Source of the DNA: Hyphomicrobiaceae bacterium UBA2767
Lineage (GTDB): Bacteria > Pseudomonadota > Alphaproteobacteria > Rhizobiales > Methyloligellaceae
Direction of reading: 5' to 3'
Length of the DNA: 21,436 nt
Assembly: GCA_002352635.1 (NCBI GenBank)
Contig: DEIT01000071.1
Coordinates: 1-21,436, forward strand
The notes under the pieces were generated by a model that saw only the letters and a program-made list of their open reading frames with translations, did no database searches and was not told where the DNA came from. Below, piece after piece: positions 14,683 to 21,436 of this stretch. Made by a program: the position numbers and the translations under genes. The first letter of the stretch is position 1. Each line of letters opens with the position of its first letter.

Positions 14683-15702
14683 TCATCCTTCGCGTTGTTT
14701 CTCACTGCCTTCGAGATTCTTGATAACGCTGCCCCAAACCTGGGTGTTGGGCACCACGACAGTCTGATTTTCGGCGGTCAGGATTGTCGTCGAGACGGTA
14801 TTCACCTGCTTAACCGTGCCAGACACCCCGGCCACTTGGACTCTGTCACCGACATCGAACGGCCTGTTGATCATCAGCAGCAGACCACTTGCCAGATTAC
14901 TGAGTGTACTCTGCGCCGCGAAACCGATTATGAAGCTGGCACCGCCGAAGGCCGCCAGAAATGGCGTTATGTTGATTCCGGATAGGGACAAGACGATCAC
15001 GATACCTATGGCAAGGATCAGCCAGTAGGCGATCCGGGAGAAAAAGTCGCGCAACAGCCTCGACATACGTGACACCCTTGTCAGGGCACGTCTGAACAAT
15101 CCTGTAAGCATCCAGGCGATGACGATAGCGAGGACCAGCGAAGCCAGCAGGGACAACAGCCAGAGGCCAATACGGACGCCGCCATGGGGTGAAGTCAGCC
15201 ACTCCATAGCAAATTTGCGAATCGTGTCTGGGTCGTTGAGCTGAAGGTCTCGGCGCAGTATTGCCACTGCAAACTGCCGATATTCCGCTAGGTCGTCCGG
15301 CTGACCACCTTTTGCCTGCCATTCCTCAAGAATCAGGTTCAGCTTGCGAAACATAAGGTTGCGACGTCGCAGCGCAGTGTCCAGATCTGCCTGCAGTTTC
15401 GGTTTGTCGGTTACTTTCCCTGACGACAGCTCGATATTGAGGTTTGCTACGTTCTTAACGTCCTGCCGCGTGAGCTTGAACCAGCGACTCGTGAGCTCAG
15501 CCAGTTCCGCGCGGGTCAGATGAATCAGGCGCTGGCTGAATTCTGTGTCGGACATGCTCGGGTCCGGGAGCGGCAGGATGTCTTCGGCCTTAGCCGGCGT
15601 GGCAGCAGGCGTCTCCTGCGCACAGACAGAGTCGGTTATCCCTCCGGTCAGAGCGGCGAACAGAAAGGCCAGCGTGAACAGGAGCTGGCGAGACAGGGTC
15701 AT
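14683..15702 (-). CDS. MscS-type mechanosensitive channel, apparently C-terminally truncated
   Basis: Counted from the ATG at 15702, the 339-residue product has a signal peptide (about 1-28), a periplasmic helical region, membrane segments from about residue 175, and the MscS core. That core comprises the pore helix (FLAAFGGASFIIGFAAQSTL then SNLASGLLLM), NRPFDVGDRV, and the beta domain with VSTTILTAENQTVVVPNTQV. It stops after IKNLEGSEKQREG, where family members normally continue with roughly 90 residues of alpha/beta domain forming the cytoplasmic cage. The stop abuts a CCCGG palindrome. The frame extends upstream to 15873 without support. The channel would release solutes on osmotic downshock if functional; truncation may make it inactive or altered. 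Confidence 0.85.
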   Translation of the reverse strand: MTLSRQLLFTLAFLFAALTGGITDSVCAQETPAATPAKAEDILPLPDPSMSDTEFSQRLIHLTRAELAELTSRWFKLTRQDVKNVANLNIELSSGKVTDKPKLQADLDTALRRRNLMFRKLNLILEEWQAKGGQPDDLAEYRQFAVAILRRDLQLNDPDTIRKFAMEWLTSPHGGVRIGLWLLSLLASLVLAIVIAWMLTGLFRRALTRVSRMSRLLRDFFSRIAYWLILAIGIVIVLSLSGINITPFLAAFGGASFIIGFAAQSTLSNLASGLLLMINRPFDVGDRVQVAGVSGTVKQVNTVSTTILTAENQTVVVPNTQVWGSVIKNLEGSEKQREG

Positions 15703-15925
15703 GTGCGACGCCGGCCAGCTTGCGCTTGAAATATAACCAGACCATGCATTTTGAAGAACCCTGACGTCAAAGTTTCCAGGCCAAAAAGTATAGGAGATTT
15801 CGCGACTCGCCTTTTTGTGGCAAGTCAACACAATGAGCAGCGGACATAATAAGGTGATTGAAATCAGCGGCATGCATTCCGACCCTATCTAGAGTGGTCT
15901 CAAACGGGAGATAAAGGACACGGCC

Positions 15926-16996
15926 ATGATCAAAGGCAAGAACGTTTTCGTCTTTTTTGGCGTCGCGCTAATGCTCGCGACCTCTGCACCTGGCTTCGCT
16001 TGGGATATTCCTTCGATCTACCCGGGCATAACAACTCTGGGCGAGAGGACCGTCCCGGCCCCTGCAGGCCTCTCTCCGGAGATGCTTGAGGTCGTAAAGG
16101 AGCGGCAGATCCCGCCCGTCATTCCTGCACCCGAGACCACGGATGCTTGGCTGGAACTCCAAGCACGCTTCGATAAGCCTGGCGAAGAACTTGGGCGTCA
16201 GGCCGCCGCGCACAACGAGGCGACCTATGAAGTTCGGGAAATCGCGGGCGTCCGGACTTACGTCGTCACGCCCAAGAAGATGGATAAGCGCTGGGGGGAT
16301 CGTGTCTTTGTACATACTCACGGTGGCGCGTGGGTCTTCGGCGGTGGCGATAGTGTTCTGCGCGAAGCTGTCTGGCTCGCGCATGGCCTCGGCGTAAAGG
16401 TGGTCTCGGTCGATTACCGCAGGCCTCCGCGCCACCCGTTTCCGGCCGCAGTCAATGATGCCGTGGCGGTCTGGCTGGAGGTGATCAAGAACCAAGATGC
16501 GGCCAAGACCGCGCTCTTCGGCACCTCCGCCGGTGGAAACATCGCTCTGGCGACGACCCTCAAACTCAAAAAGCTTGGCAAACCATTGCCAGGCGCAATC
16601 TTCGCCGGCACGCCAGCTACGGACCTGGAGAACGTCTCCGACACTTGGCACACCTTGACCGGGCTCGATCCGCTGGGCTCAAAGGAGGGAGTGATCGCTG
16701 GCGCTTTCGAGCTCTATGTCGGCAAGTCAGACCCTGCAAACCCGCTCCTGTCACCAGTTAATGGCGAGCTGGACGGGTTCCCGCCGACGATACTGATATC
16801 AGGCACGCGGGACTTGCTCCTCAGCGACACCGTGCGGATGCACCGCGCCCTGCGGGCAGCCGGAGTAGTTGCGGATCTCCATGTCTATGACGGGCAGACT
16901 CACGGCGACTACATGCAAAACCTGGTACGCCCCGTACCAGAGGCGGACGATGCTCAGCGAGAACTGAGGGCCTTCTTTGACAAGCACCTGCGGTAG
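15926..16996 (+). CDS. Exported alpha/beta hydrolase, HSL (hormone-sensitive lipase) type
   Basis: This encodes 356 residues with a signal peptide (about 1-25). The oxyanion motif HGGAWVFG begins at 132, and the nucleophile is Ser201 in GTSAGG. The acid is probably Asp296 (GTRDLLL) and the base His326 (GQTHGDY). This order and spacing fit the HSL-like Abhydrolase_3 esterases, which cleave short acyl esters or related substrates; the real substrate is unknown, and the periplasmic location is inferred from the signal peptide. AAAGGA lies seven bases before the ATG at 15926. It is divergent from the MscS-type gene; the 223-bp spacer shows no clear promoter pair. Confidence 0.9.
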   Translation: MIKGKNVFVFFGVALMLATSAPGFAWDIPSIYPGITTLGERTVPAPAGLSPEMLEVVKERQIPPVIPAPETTDAWLELQARFDKPGEELGRQAAAHNEATYEVREIAGVRTYVVTPKKMDKRWGDRVFVHTHGGAWVFGGGDSVLREAVWLAHGLGVKVVSVDYRRPPRHPFPAAVNDAVAVWLEVIKNQDAAKTALFGTSAGGNIALATTLKLKKLGKPLPGAIFAGTPATDLENVSDTWHTLTGLDPLGSKEGVIAGAFELYVGKSDPANPLLSPVNGELDGFPPTILISGTRDLLLSDTVRMHRALRAAGVVADLHVYDGQTHGDYMQNLVRPVPEADDAQRELRAFFDKHLR

Positions 16997-17050
16997 CAGG
17001 ATCGTCACTGTTTCGGGCGTAGTACTAGATTGGCATCAACTGTTTTTAAT

Positions 17051-17074
17051 GTCCGCTGTTGGCACAAAGCGGAC
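17051..17074. repeat. Intergenic hairpin repeat copy
   Basis: Arms GTCCGCT (17051-17057) and AGCGGAC (17068-17074) enclose GTTGGCACAA. This is the TGGCAC-loop version of the dispersed hairpin, 55 bp after the hydrolase stop codon. Confidence 0.65.
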
Positions 17075-17134
17075 TTTCCCCGTTCATCTCACACGGTCAA
17101 TTATTGTGGCTGGAACGGGCATAGTGCCGGTACG

Positions 17135-17209
17135 GCGAGCAGGATTGCGATCCGCAGGATTTGCTCGCGAAGAACGGCATAATGGAAATTTTAAACCGTC
17201 AGTCGGTTT
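17135..17209. promoter_or_regulatory. Nested inverted repeats upstream of the amidohydrolase
   Basis: GCGAGCA (17135-17141) pairs with TGCTCGC (17162-17168). Inside it GGAT (17142-17145) pairs with ATCC (17150-17153). A separate perfect stem AAACCG (17193-17198) / CGGTTT (17204-17209) follows. The elements lie 95-170 bp before the start codon; a TTGACA at 17243-17248 could be a -35 box, but no well-spaced -10 box follows. They may be operators or a structured leader; the function is unknown. Otherwise 16997-17303 holds only the hairpin repeat. Confidence 0.3.
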
Positions 17210-17303
17210 CAGAATTGCGCATACTTAATGGCGTTTGGTGTATTGACAAAGTATGCAGTATTGACTGTCCGTAAAATCAATGTTCTCGGCAAGGAGAATG
17301 TAA

Positions 17304-18899
17304 ATGTCGACACCATCTGTTATGCGAACGGGTCAACCATGTGTCCTTAAAGGTAGAGTCGTTACTATGGATGATGGACTTAGGGTCATCACCAACGGCT
17401 GTATTTACGTCAAGGATGGGGTGATCGTTTCTGTTCGAAAAGATGGAGACAAACCACCTGTCGGGTTCAGGAAAGCTGTGGTGATTCAAACAGGGGGAAC
17501 TATTTTTCCAGGCCTAATCGAGCTGCACAATCACCTTAGCTACAATGTCTTACCGCTTTGGGACGTTCCAAAGAGGTATCAGCACAGAGGACAATGGCCC
17601 GGTACACCGCTCTATCGCCGGGACATTTCCGGACCGATGAATGTGCTCGGAAGAACTAAGGGCTATTCTGCTGCAATTGTCCGGTACGTAGAGGCAAAAT
17701 GCTTGCTTGCGGGTGTCACAACATCCCAAGGCATTAGCCTTAGCAGCAACAAGGGAATAAATCGCTTCTATAAGGGCTATGTCAGAAACGTCGAACAGCC
17801 CATCGACAAATCGCTCCCCAAAGCACGAACGAGCATTCGAGATGTCGATCCTAAGAAAGTCGAAAAATTCTTCGCGGACCTGAAAAGAACATCTTGCATG
17901 TTGCTGCACCTAAGTGAGGGAAAGGGTGCTCGGGCGCGAAAACACTTTTTGGCGCTACAACGCAAGGACGAGAGCTGGGCGATCAATCGTGCATTGGCTG
18001 GAATTCATGCCGCAGCTTTGAACCGAACTGATTTTGGGGTCATGGGCAAGAAAAATGCATCCATCGTTTGGTCGCCGTTGAGCAACTATCTGCTCTATGG
18101 AGACACGGCTGAAATTGCCTCGGCAAAGGCCGAGGGTGTGAACATAACGCTCGGTTCTGATTGGTCACCTTCAGGGAGCAGGAATCTGCTAGGGGAACTG
18201 AAGGTCGCGGCAGCGGTTTCAGATCATCTTGGGGGCCTATTTACAAAGGCCGAGTTGGTCAGCCTGGTGACACGCAATGCAGCTAAGGCACTTCGCTGGC
18301 AGAAATCTCTTGGGACAATCGAAGCGGGCAAACTCGCGGACCTTGTTGTGATAAGCAGAAAATCAGGTGACCCATATGATCGATTGATCAGCGCAACCGA
18401 AGAAGACGTTGATCTTGTTATGATAAGTGGCACGGCAAGAGCTGGCCGAGCGAAATTGATGAAAAAATTGGGCAAAATAACGGAGGAGGTGAGAGTTGGA
18501 TCGAAGGTGGTGGCGCTCAATCTAGATCCTGATGGCGCTGATGAGATTGTCGGTAAACTTTCGCTCGCAGATGCCCGAAAATTACTCGCAACTGGTATGA
18601 GGAAGCTTCCAGAATTGGCGAAAACTCTCGAACGAAGTGTGGCCTCGTTTTCTCCGAAAAGTTTCAGGGAAGAGGCCGAAACTTGGTACATCGATCTTGA
18701 TCATGAGGATGGTGAAACCGTCTTTGCGCTATTCAAGAAGACGGCGGCCGCATTGAAGGAGCCAAGAAAAAGACCGCTTTCAAAGAGTGTGCAGCCCATG
18801 AAATTAGACGGACTAACGATGTCTGGTGATAACGGATACAGAGCTAGAATTCGAAGATCGAGAAATTTGCCCAACTTTCTGAAAGCGGCATTTCGATGA
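17304..18899 (+). CDS. Metal-dependent amidohydrolase with a long C-terminal extension
   Basis: The 531-residue product shows the amidohydrolase metal ligands: the HxH pair His75/His77 (IELHNHLSYN), His202 (LLHLSEG), His235 (GIHAAALN) and Asp286 (LGSDWSPSG). The small beta sandwich is split between the N-terminus (LKGRVVTMDDG) and GTIEAGKLADLVVI near 337-350, as in cytosine-deaminase/ATZ-TRZ-like enzymes, so hydrolysis or deamination of a cyclic amide or amine is likely; the substrate is unknown. About 150 further residues without recognisable domain follow. There is no signal peptide. AAGGAG lies seven bases before the ATG at 17304. Codon use is clearly more AT-rich than in flanking genes, suggesting acquisition by transfer. 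Confidence 0.85.
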   Translation: MSTPSVMRTGQPCVLKGRVVTMDDGLRVITNGCIYVKDGVIVSVRKDGDKPPVGFRKAVVIQTGGTIFPGLIELHNHLSYNVLPLWDVPKRYQHRGQWPGTPLYRRDISGPMNVLGRTKGYSAAIVRYVEAKCLLAGVTTSQGISLSSNKGINRFYKGYVRNVEQPIDKSLPKARTSIRDVDPKKVEKFFADLKRTSCMLLHLSEGKGARARKHFLALQRKDESWAINRALAGIHAAALNRTDFGVMGKKNASIVWSPLSNYLLYGDTAEIASAKAEGVNITLGSDWSPSGSRNLLGELKVAAAVSDHLGGLFTKAELVSLVTRNAAKALRWQKSLGTIEAGKLADLVVISRKSGDPYDRLISATEEDVDLVMISGTARAGRAKLMKKLGKITEEVRVGSKVVALNLDPDGADEIVGKLSLADARKLLATGMRKLPELAKTLERSVASFSPKSFREEAETWYIDLDHEDGETVFALFKKTAAALKEPRKRPLSKSVQPMKLDGLTMSGDNGYRARIRRSRNLPNFLKAAFR

Positions 18900-19284
18900 T
18901 TCGAGAATCTGGCTCTTTTAATGTCGAATGAAAACTGGAATCTGGGTTGTAATTATGGTGGCTGTCACCGCAATTTAACCGTGCTCAAAGGTATGGGCCG
19001 AGATGGTCCAGGCAAAATGGAAAACGCAATTCCGGAACTCACTGAGAACGGTATGGCTCCAAACCAGATGGACGCACCTCACGTCCGCTTGTGGCGCGAA
19101 GCAGCCGTTCAGCGACCACAGTCAGAACGACCGCTTTAGAGTGCTAAGCGGAAGTTCAGAGCGTCAATATCTGCTGTTGGGGGTGTAGCGGACACTCACG
19201 CGGGCGGTCTGCCACGGCTGATTTTGACCCACAAGAGACGAAGACCAGCACGGTCTGGGTACCAGAGGTTAGGGTCAGGGCCCA
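18900..19284. repeat. Gene-free spacer with degenerate hairpin repeat modules
   Basis: The 385 bases contain a run of diverged repeat modules at about 19083-19195: GTCCGCTTGTGGCGCGAAGC, then CCGCTT (19131-19136) / AAGCGG (19146-19151) followed by GAAGTTCAG, then TCTGCTGTTGG and AGCGGACA. The module order matches the extra middle block of the copy at 14408-14568. A near-palindrome GATTCGAGAATC follows the amidohydrolase stop codon. No gene is visible. Confidence 0.55.
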
Positions 19285-20040
19285 TTAATCAGCGGAGATT
19301 GCCCGGTGCCAGATCTCGGCAACGACCGCATATCCGGGGCCATTCGGATGATTGCCATCCTCGCTGAGGGTTGCCGGGTCTTCGAAGATCTTTGTATCGA
19401 AGAAATCGACCGTGCTGGCACCGTAGCTGGCGGCCACCTCCCGAATCACCGCGTTGTACTTGCCCGTCTGCACCGACATTCGCGAGACGTCGTCGGCGGT
19501 GATCTTGTCGTAGCTGTCTCTGCGCAGCTGGGGATTCCTCATCACCGGCCGTTTCGATTGATCGTCCAGGAGCGCGATGTAGAGGCGAGCCCCGGTGGCC
19601 TTCAGCGACACCAGAATGATCTTGACGTTTCGGGTGAATAGCTGCAGGGCCTCCGGTTCACAGCGCGCGTAGTCGTTCCCGTAGTCTTCGGGACAGACGT
19701 AGTTGTATAGGCCGAAGAGATCGTTACTACCGATCCAGACCAGAGCCAGCCTGGGGGCGTCGCCTGGTGCTGCCCGCAGCGCTGCGACGGCGGGCCCAAG
19801 CTGCGTATTGATCAGGTCATCCGAAGTCCAACCCGACTGAGCGAGATTCTTCAGTGTCGAGCCTGGAGCCTTCTCGGAGATCTTCTCCAGCAGCCTGGCC
19901 GGATAGCCGCCATCCGCCTCGTCCCCATCGCCCACGGTCAGGCTGTCCCCCAAGGTCACCAGGGTGTCCGCCTCCGTGGAGGCCGAGGTGACGCCGAGCA
20001 ACAAGATGGTTGCGAGAAGTGCGGATCCAACTCTGACCAT
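19285..20040 (-). CDS. Exported SGNH/GDSL-type hydrolase
   Basis: The 251-residue product has a signal peptide (about 1-24). The four SGNH blocks are present: block I TLGDSLTVGDG with Ser33, block II NLAQSGWTSDDL with the glycine near 70, block III WIGSNDLFG with Asn106, and block V DGNHPNG with Asp228 and His231. Family members are esterases, lipases or polysaccharide deacetylases; the substrate here is unknown. Two cysteines (116 and 127) lie in an insertion after block III. GGAGG lies nine bases before the ATG at 20040, which I prefer to the ATG at 20061. It is not obviously in an operon. Confidence 0.9.
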   Translation of the reverse strand: MVRVGSALLATILLLGVTSASTEADTLVTLGDSLTVGDGDEADGGYPARLLEKISEKAPGSTLKNLAQSGWTSDDLINTQLGPAVAALRAAPGDAPRLALVWIGSNDLFGLYNYVCPEDYGNDYARCEPEALQLFTRNVKIILVSLKATGARLYIALLDDQSKRPVMRNPQLRRDSYDKITADDVSRMSVQTGKYNAVIREVAASYGASTVDFFDTKIFEDPATLSEDGNHPNGPGYAVVAEIWHRAISAD

Positions 20041-20176
20041 GCCGGGCCCTCCCTCGACCAATTGGAGACCTTATCCGGGATTCCCCATGTGGGGCCTTCC
20101 CAGTAGCTTGAGCGTGACCCAAAACCGTCCTTGGGGCAAGGCGCTGGCCTATTGCAGGGCATCATCGGTCGGGTTC

Positions 20177-20270
20177 CATGCGACGCAGGCCCAATTTGCG
20201 GCGCAGGCGAGCGAAACTGACCTCTGGGCCGCTTTTCCATACACACCCCTCCTGTCGTCTGCGTCGCATG
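20177..20270. repeat. 12-bp perfect inverted-repeat pair bounding 94 bp
   Basis: CATGCGACGCAG (20177-20188) and CTGCGTCGCATG (20259-20270) are exact reverse complements 70 bp apart. The element lies between the SGNH gene and a transposase remnant. It could be a miniature transposable element or a long-stem structure. No target-site duplication is visible on its flanks (TTCC versus AGTA), so the call is tentative. Confidence 0.45.
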
Positions 20271-20286
20271 AGTAGTATCTCGTCAG

Positions 20287-20526
20287 TCATGTCGGGGCGG
20301 GCGCCAGTCTGAGCCGGTCGATGCGGTGTAGGATGTGGGCGAACAAGTCACGAGGCACGGCAACCTCAGCCATCTGGAACGTCACGTACCGTCCGTGGCG
20401 AACGATCTTCGTGCCGATCTTGACGAGCTTTTCCCTGAGCGTCATCAGCGACCAATGCTCGACCGCCTTTGGCAGAGCGAGCGTGTACATGACGTTGACG
20501 AGATCGTATGCGCAAGGCGCATGCAC
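20287..20526 (-). pseudogene. IS1380-family transposase, C-terminal remnant
   Basis: About 75 in-frame residues match, from memory, the end of IS1380-type DDE transposases: AYDLVNVMYTLALPKAVEHW, then SLMTLREKLVKIG, HGRYVTFQMAEVAVP and a proline/alanine end. Intact transposases of this family are about 450 residues, so over 80 percent is missing. Upstream of 20526 similarity stops and a dispersed repeat takes over, so the remnant cannot be active. No terminal inverted repeat is identifiable. Confidence 0.75.
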
Positions 20527-20548
20527 TTCCCAAGCTGCTCGAATTCCG

Positions 20549-20741
20549 CTTTTGATTCTGTGGACGGCTCCTCCACCGGCATCGCGATGTGCCGCCGTGT
20601 GGCATTTTCAAAGCTGCTGCGAATGACCGTTCCTGGCACTTAGCAGACGTTTGGGATCAACAGGCGGCATGACTGCTGTCGGGGTGGAGCGGACTCGAAT
20701 GGCTGAACCGCGCAATGTCCGCTTCTGACCCAAAGCGGACA
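20549..20741. repeat. Composite intergenic repeat, copy C
   Basis: The block 20549-20594 matches 10524-10569 at most positions. A TGGCACTTAGCAGACGTT block follows (from about 20632), then CAACAGGCGG-ATGACTGCT, and a perfect hairpin TGTCCGCTT (20716-20724) / AAGCGGACA (20733-20741) with loop CTGACCCA. This is the best-preserved copy of the hairpin in the window. I see nothing recognisable in 20742-20963. Confidence 0.7.
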
Positions 20742-20963
20742 GCGCTCTTTCGCGTGCCGAGACACAATCCTGGCAGGTAGCGATTTCGGGCGATTTCGTG
20801 AAGCCTACGTCTCTGGTTAAAACGACCATTTCCATCCTTTGCCTATGCACAAACTTTGAAGCGCCGCTATGAAGCGGATCAGGGTAGAGCGCACGGAATA
20901 CTGCTAGGAGTTTCAGTCAAGAACGGCAATATGCGCGGGACAATTCCGCCAAGGCAGGCAATC

Positions 20964-21436
20964 ATGTTCTACCGGGGTCGCGGATCAGCAAACGACCACG
21001 TTGTGAAAGTGCGCCATGTTGTGATGCTGCTGCTGGCGGCCTTGACGCTCGCGGCCGTCCTTATCGGTTTGCTCAGTCGCAGCGCCGCCGCGCAAAACGG
21101 TGTCCGGCAGGGCGAGGCCTTTGTCACTCGCTTCGCGGGAACTGCCCTTAAGGACGGGCGCACGGTGATTGACACGACCGGCACCGTCGGAAGCATTGTC
21201 GATGTTCGCCAGCCGGGCGGCCCACCGCGCGGTGAACATTGGTGGAATGAGCCACAACGTTTTCCTGTCACAGCGGCTCAGGTAGGCCAGGTTTTCGGCG
21301 CGGCAATGGACGACGCGACCCCGCCGAACATTTACGTCACGGCCACGTCTGCATTCGGCCTGCACCGCAATCCTGCCAACACAGACTGGATGTCCGGCAT
21401 GTGGGGTTCCCAAGGCGGCCCCGGCACGGTGTGGAA
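20964..21436 (+). CDS. Exported protein, 5' part only (runs off the window)
   Basis: An open frame of 157 codons from the ATG at 20964 continues past the window end. AAGG-AGG (20951-20958) five bases upstream supports the start. The product has a charged N-terminus, a hydrophobic segment at about 20-37 (VMLLLAALTLAAVLIGLL) and then RSAAAQNG, so it is exported or membrane-anchored. The mature part includes GEAFVTRFAGTALKDG, a GTVGSIVDVRQPGG stretch, GQVFGAAMDDATPPNIYVTA and TSAFGLHRN. I recall Rhizobiales proteins with this opening, annotated as hypothetical or with beta-propeller-like repeats, but I cannot name the family with confidence. Confidence 0.75.
   Translation, partial: MFYRGRGSANDHVVKVRHVVMLLLAALTLAAVLIGLLSRSAAAQNGVRQGEAFVTRFAGTALKDGRTVIDTTGTVGSIVDVRQPGGPPRGEHWWNEPQRFPVTAAQVGQVFGAAMDDATPPNIYVTATSAFGLHRNPANTDWMSGMWGSQGGPGTVW

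Noticed and set aside
15968..16651. 227-codon frame antisense to the alpha/beta hydrolase
   Set aside because: Shadow frame; the sense strand has signal peptide, HGGA and GxSxG motifs.
17243..17277. TTGACA and TAAAAT as a sigma70 promoter for the amidohydrolase
   Set aside because: The spacing is 23 bp, too long for a normal promoter.
6893..20741. Repeated hairpins as a CRISPR array
   Set aside because: Copies are dispersed over the window, irregularly spaced and variable in sequence, with no spacers or cas genes.

Overview
The window looks like accessory chromosomal DNA from an alphaproteobacterium, most likely of the Hyphomicrobiales (Rhizobiales). I infer this from the GC-rich coding style, the many short secreted orphan proteins, and a dispersed intergenic hairpin (TGTCCGCTT - loop with GACCC - AAGCGGACA) that I remember from that group. 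No rRNA, tRNA, CRISPR array or complete insertion sequence is visible. No species can be named from the sequence alone.

Layout. (a) 0.25-3.36 kb: a minus-strand set (SAM methyltransferase, DUF2306 membrane protein, DUF6326 membrane protein) diverges from a LysR regulator. (b) 3.6-4.8 kb: a 60-residue secreted peptide with a strong terminator, a gene-poor stretch and a NIPSNAP-family protein. (c) 4.9-6.8 kb: a classic divergent LysR / short-chain dehydrogenase pair with two nested inverted repeats between them. (d) 7.0-13.9 kb: a run of orphan genes, six of them with signal peptides. It includes a protein with two 76-residue cysteine-rich repeats and a 595-residue coiled-coil/repeat protein; both carry what looks like the same cysteine-containing domain. 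(e) 14.0-17.0 kb: a small hypothetical gene, an MscS-type channel gene that stops right after its beta domain at a palindromic repeat, and an exported HSL-type alpha/beta hydrolase. (f) 17.3-18.9 kb: a compositionally different amidohydrolase with a long C-terminal extension. (g) 19.3-21.4 kb: an exported SGNH hydrolase, a 12-bp inverted-repeat pair, the C-terminal remnant of an IS1380-type transposase, and the first 157 codons of an exported protein that leaves the window.

How it fits together. Regions (a) and (c) are self-contained regulator/target units. Region (d) is the best candidate for something undescribed: envelope or secreted proteins of unknown function, partly paralogous, mostly on one strand. 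The sequence does not show what they do. Between almost every pair of units lie copies of the hairpin repeat, with base changes on both arms that preserve pairing. These copies also account for several spurious open reading frames.
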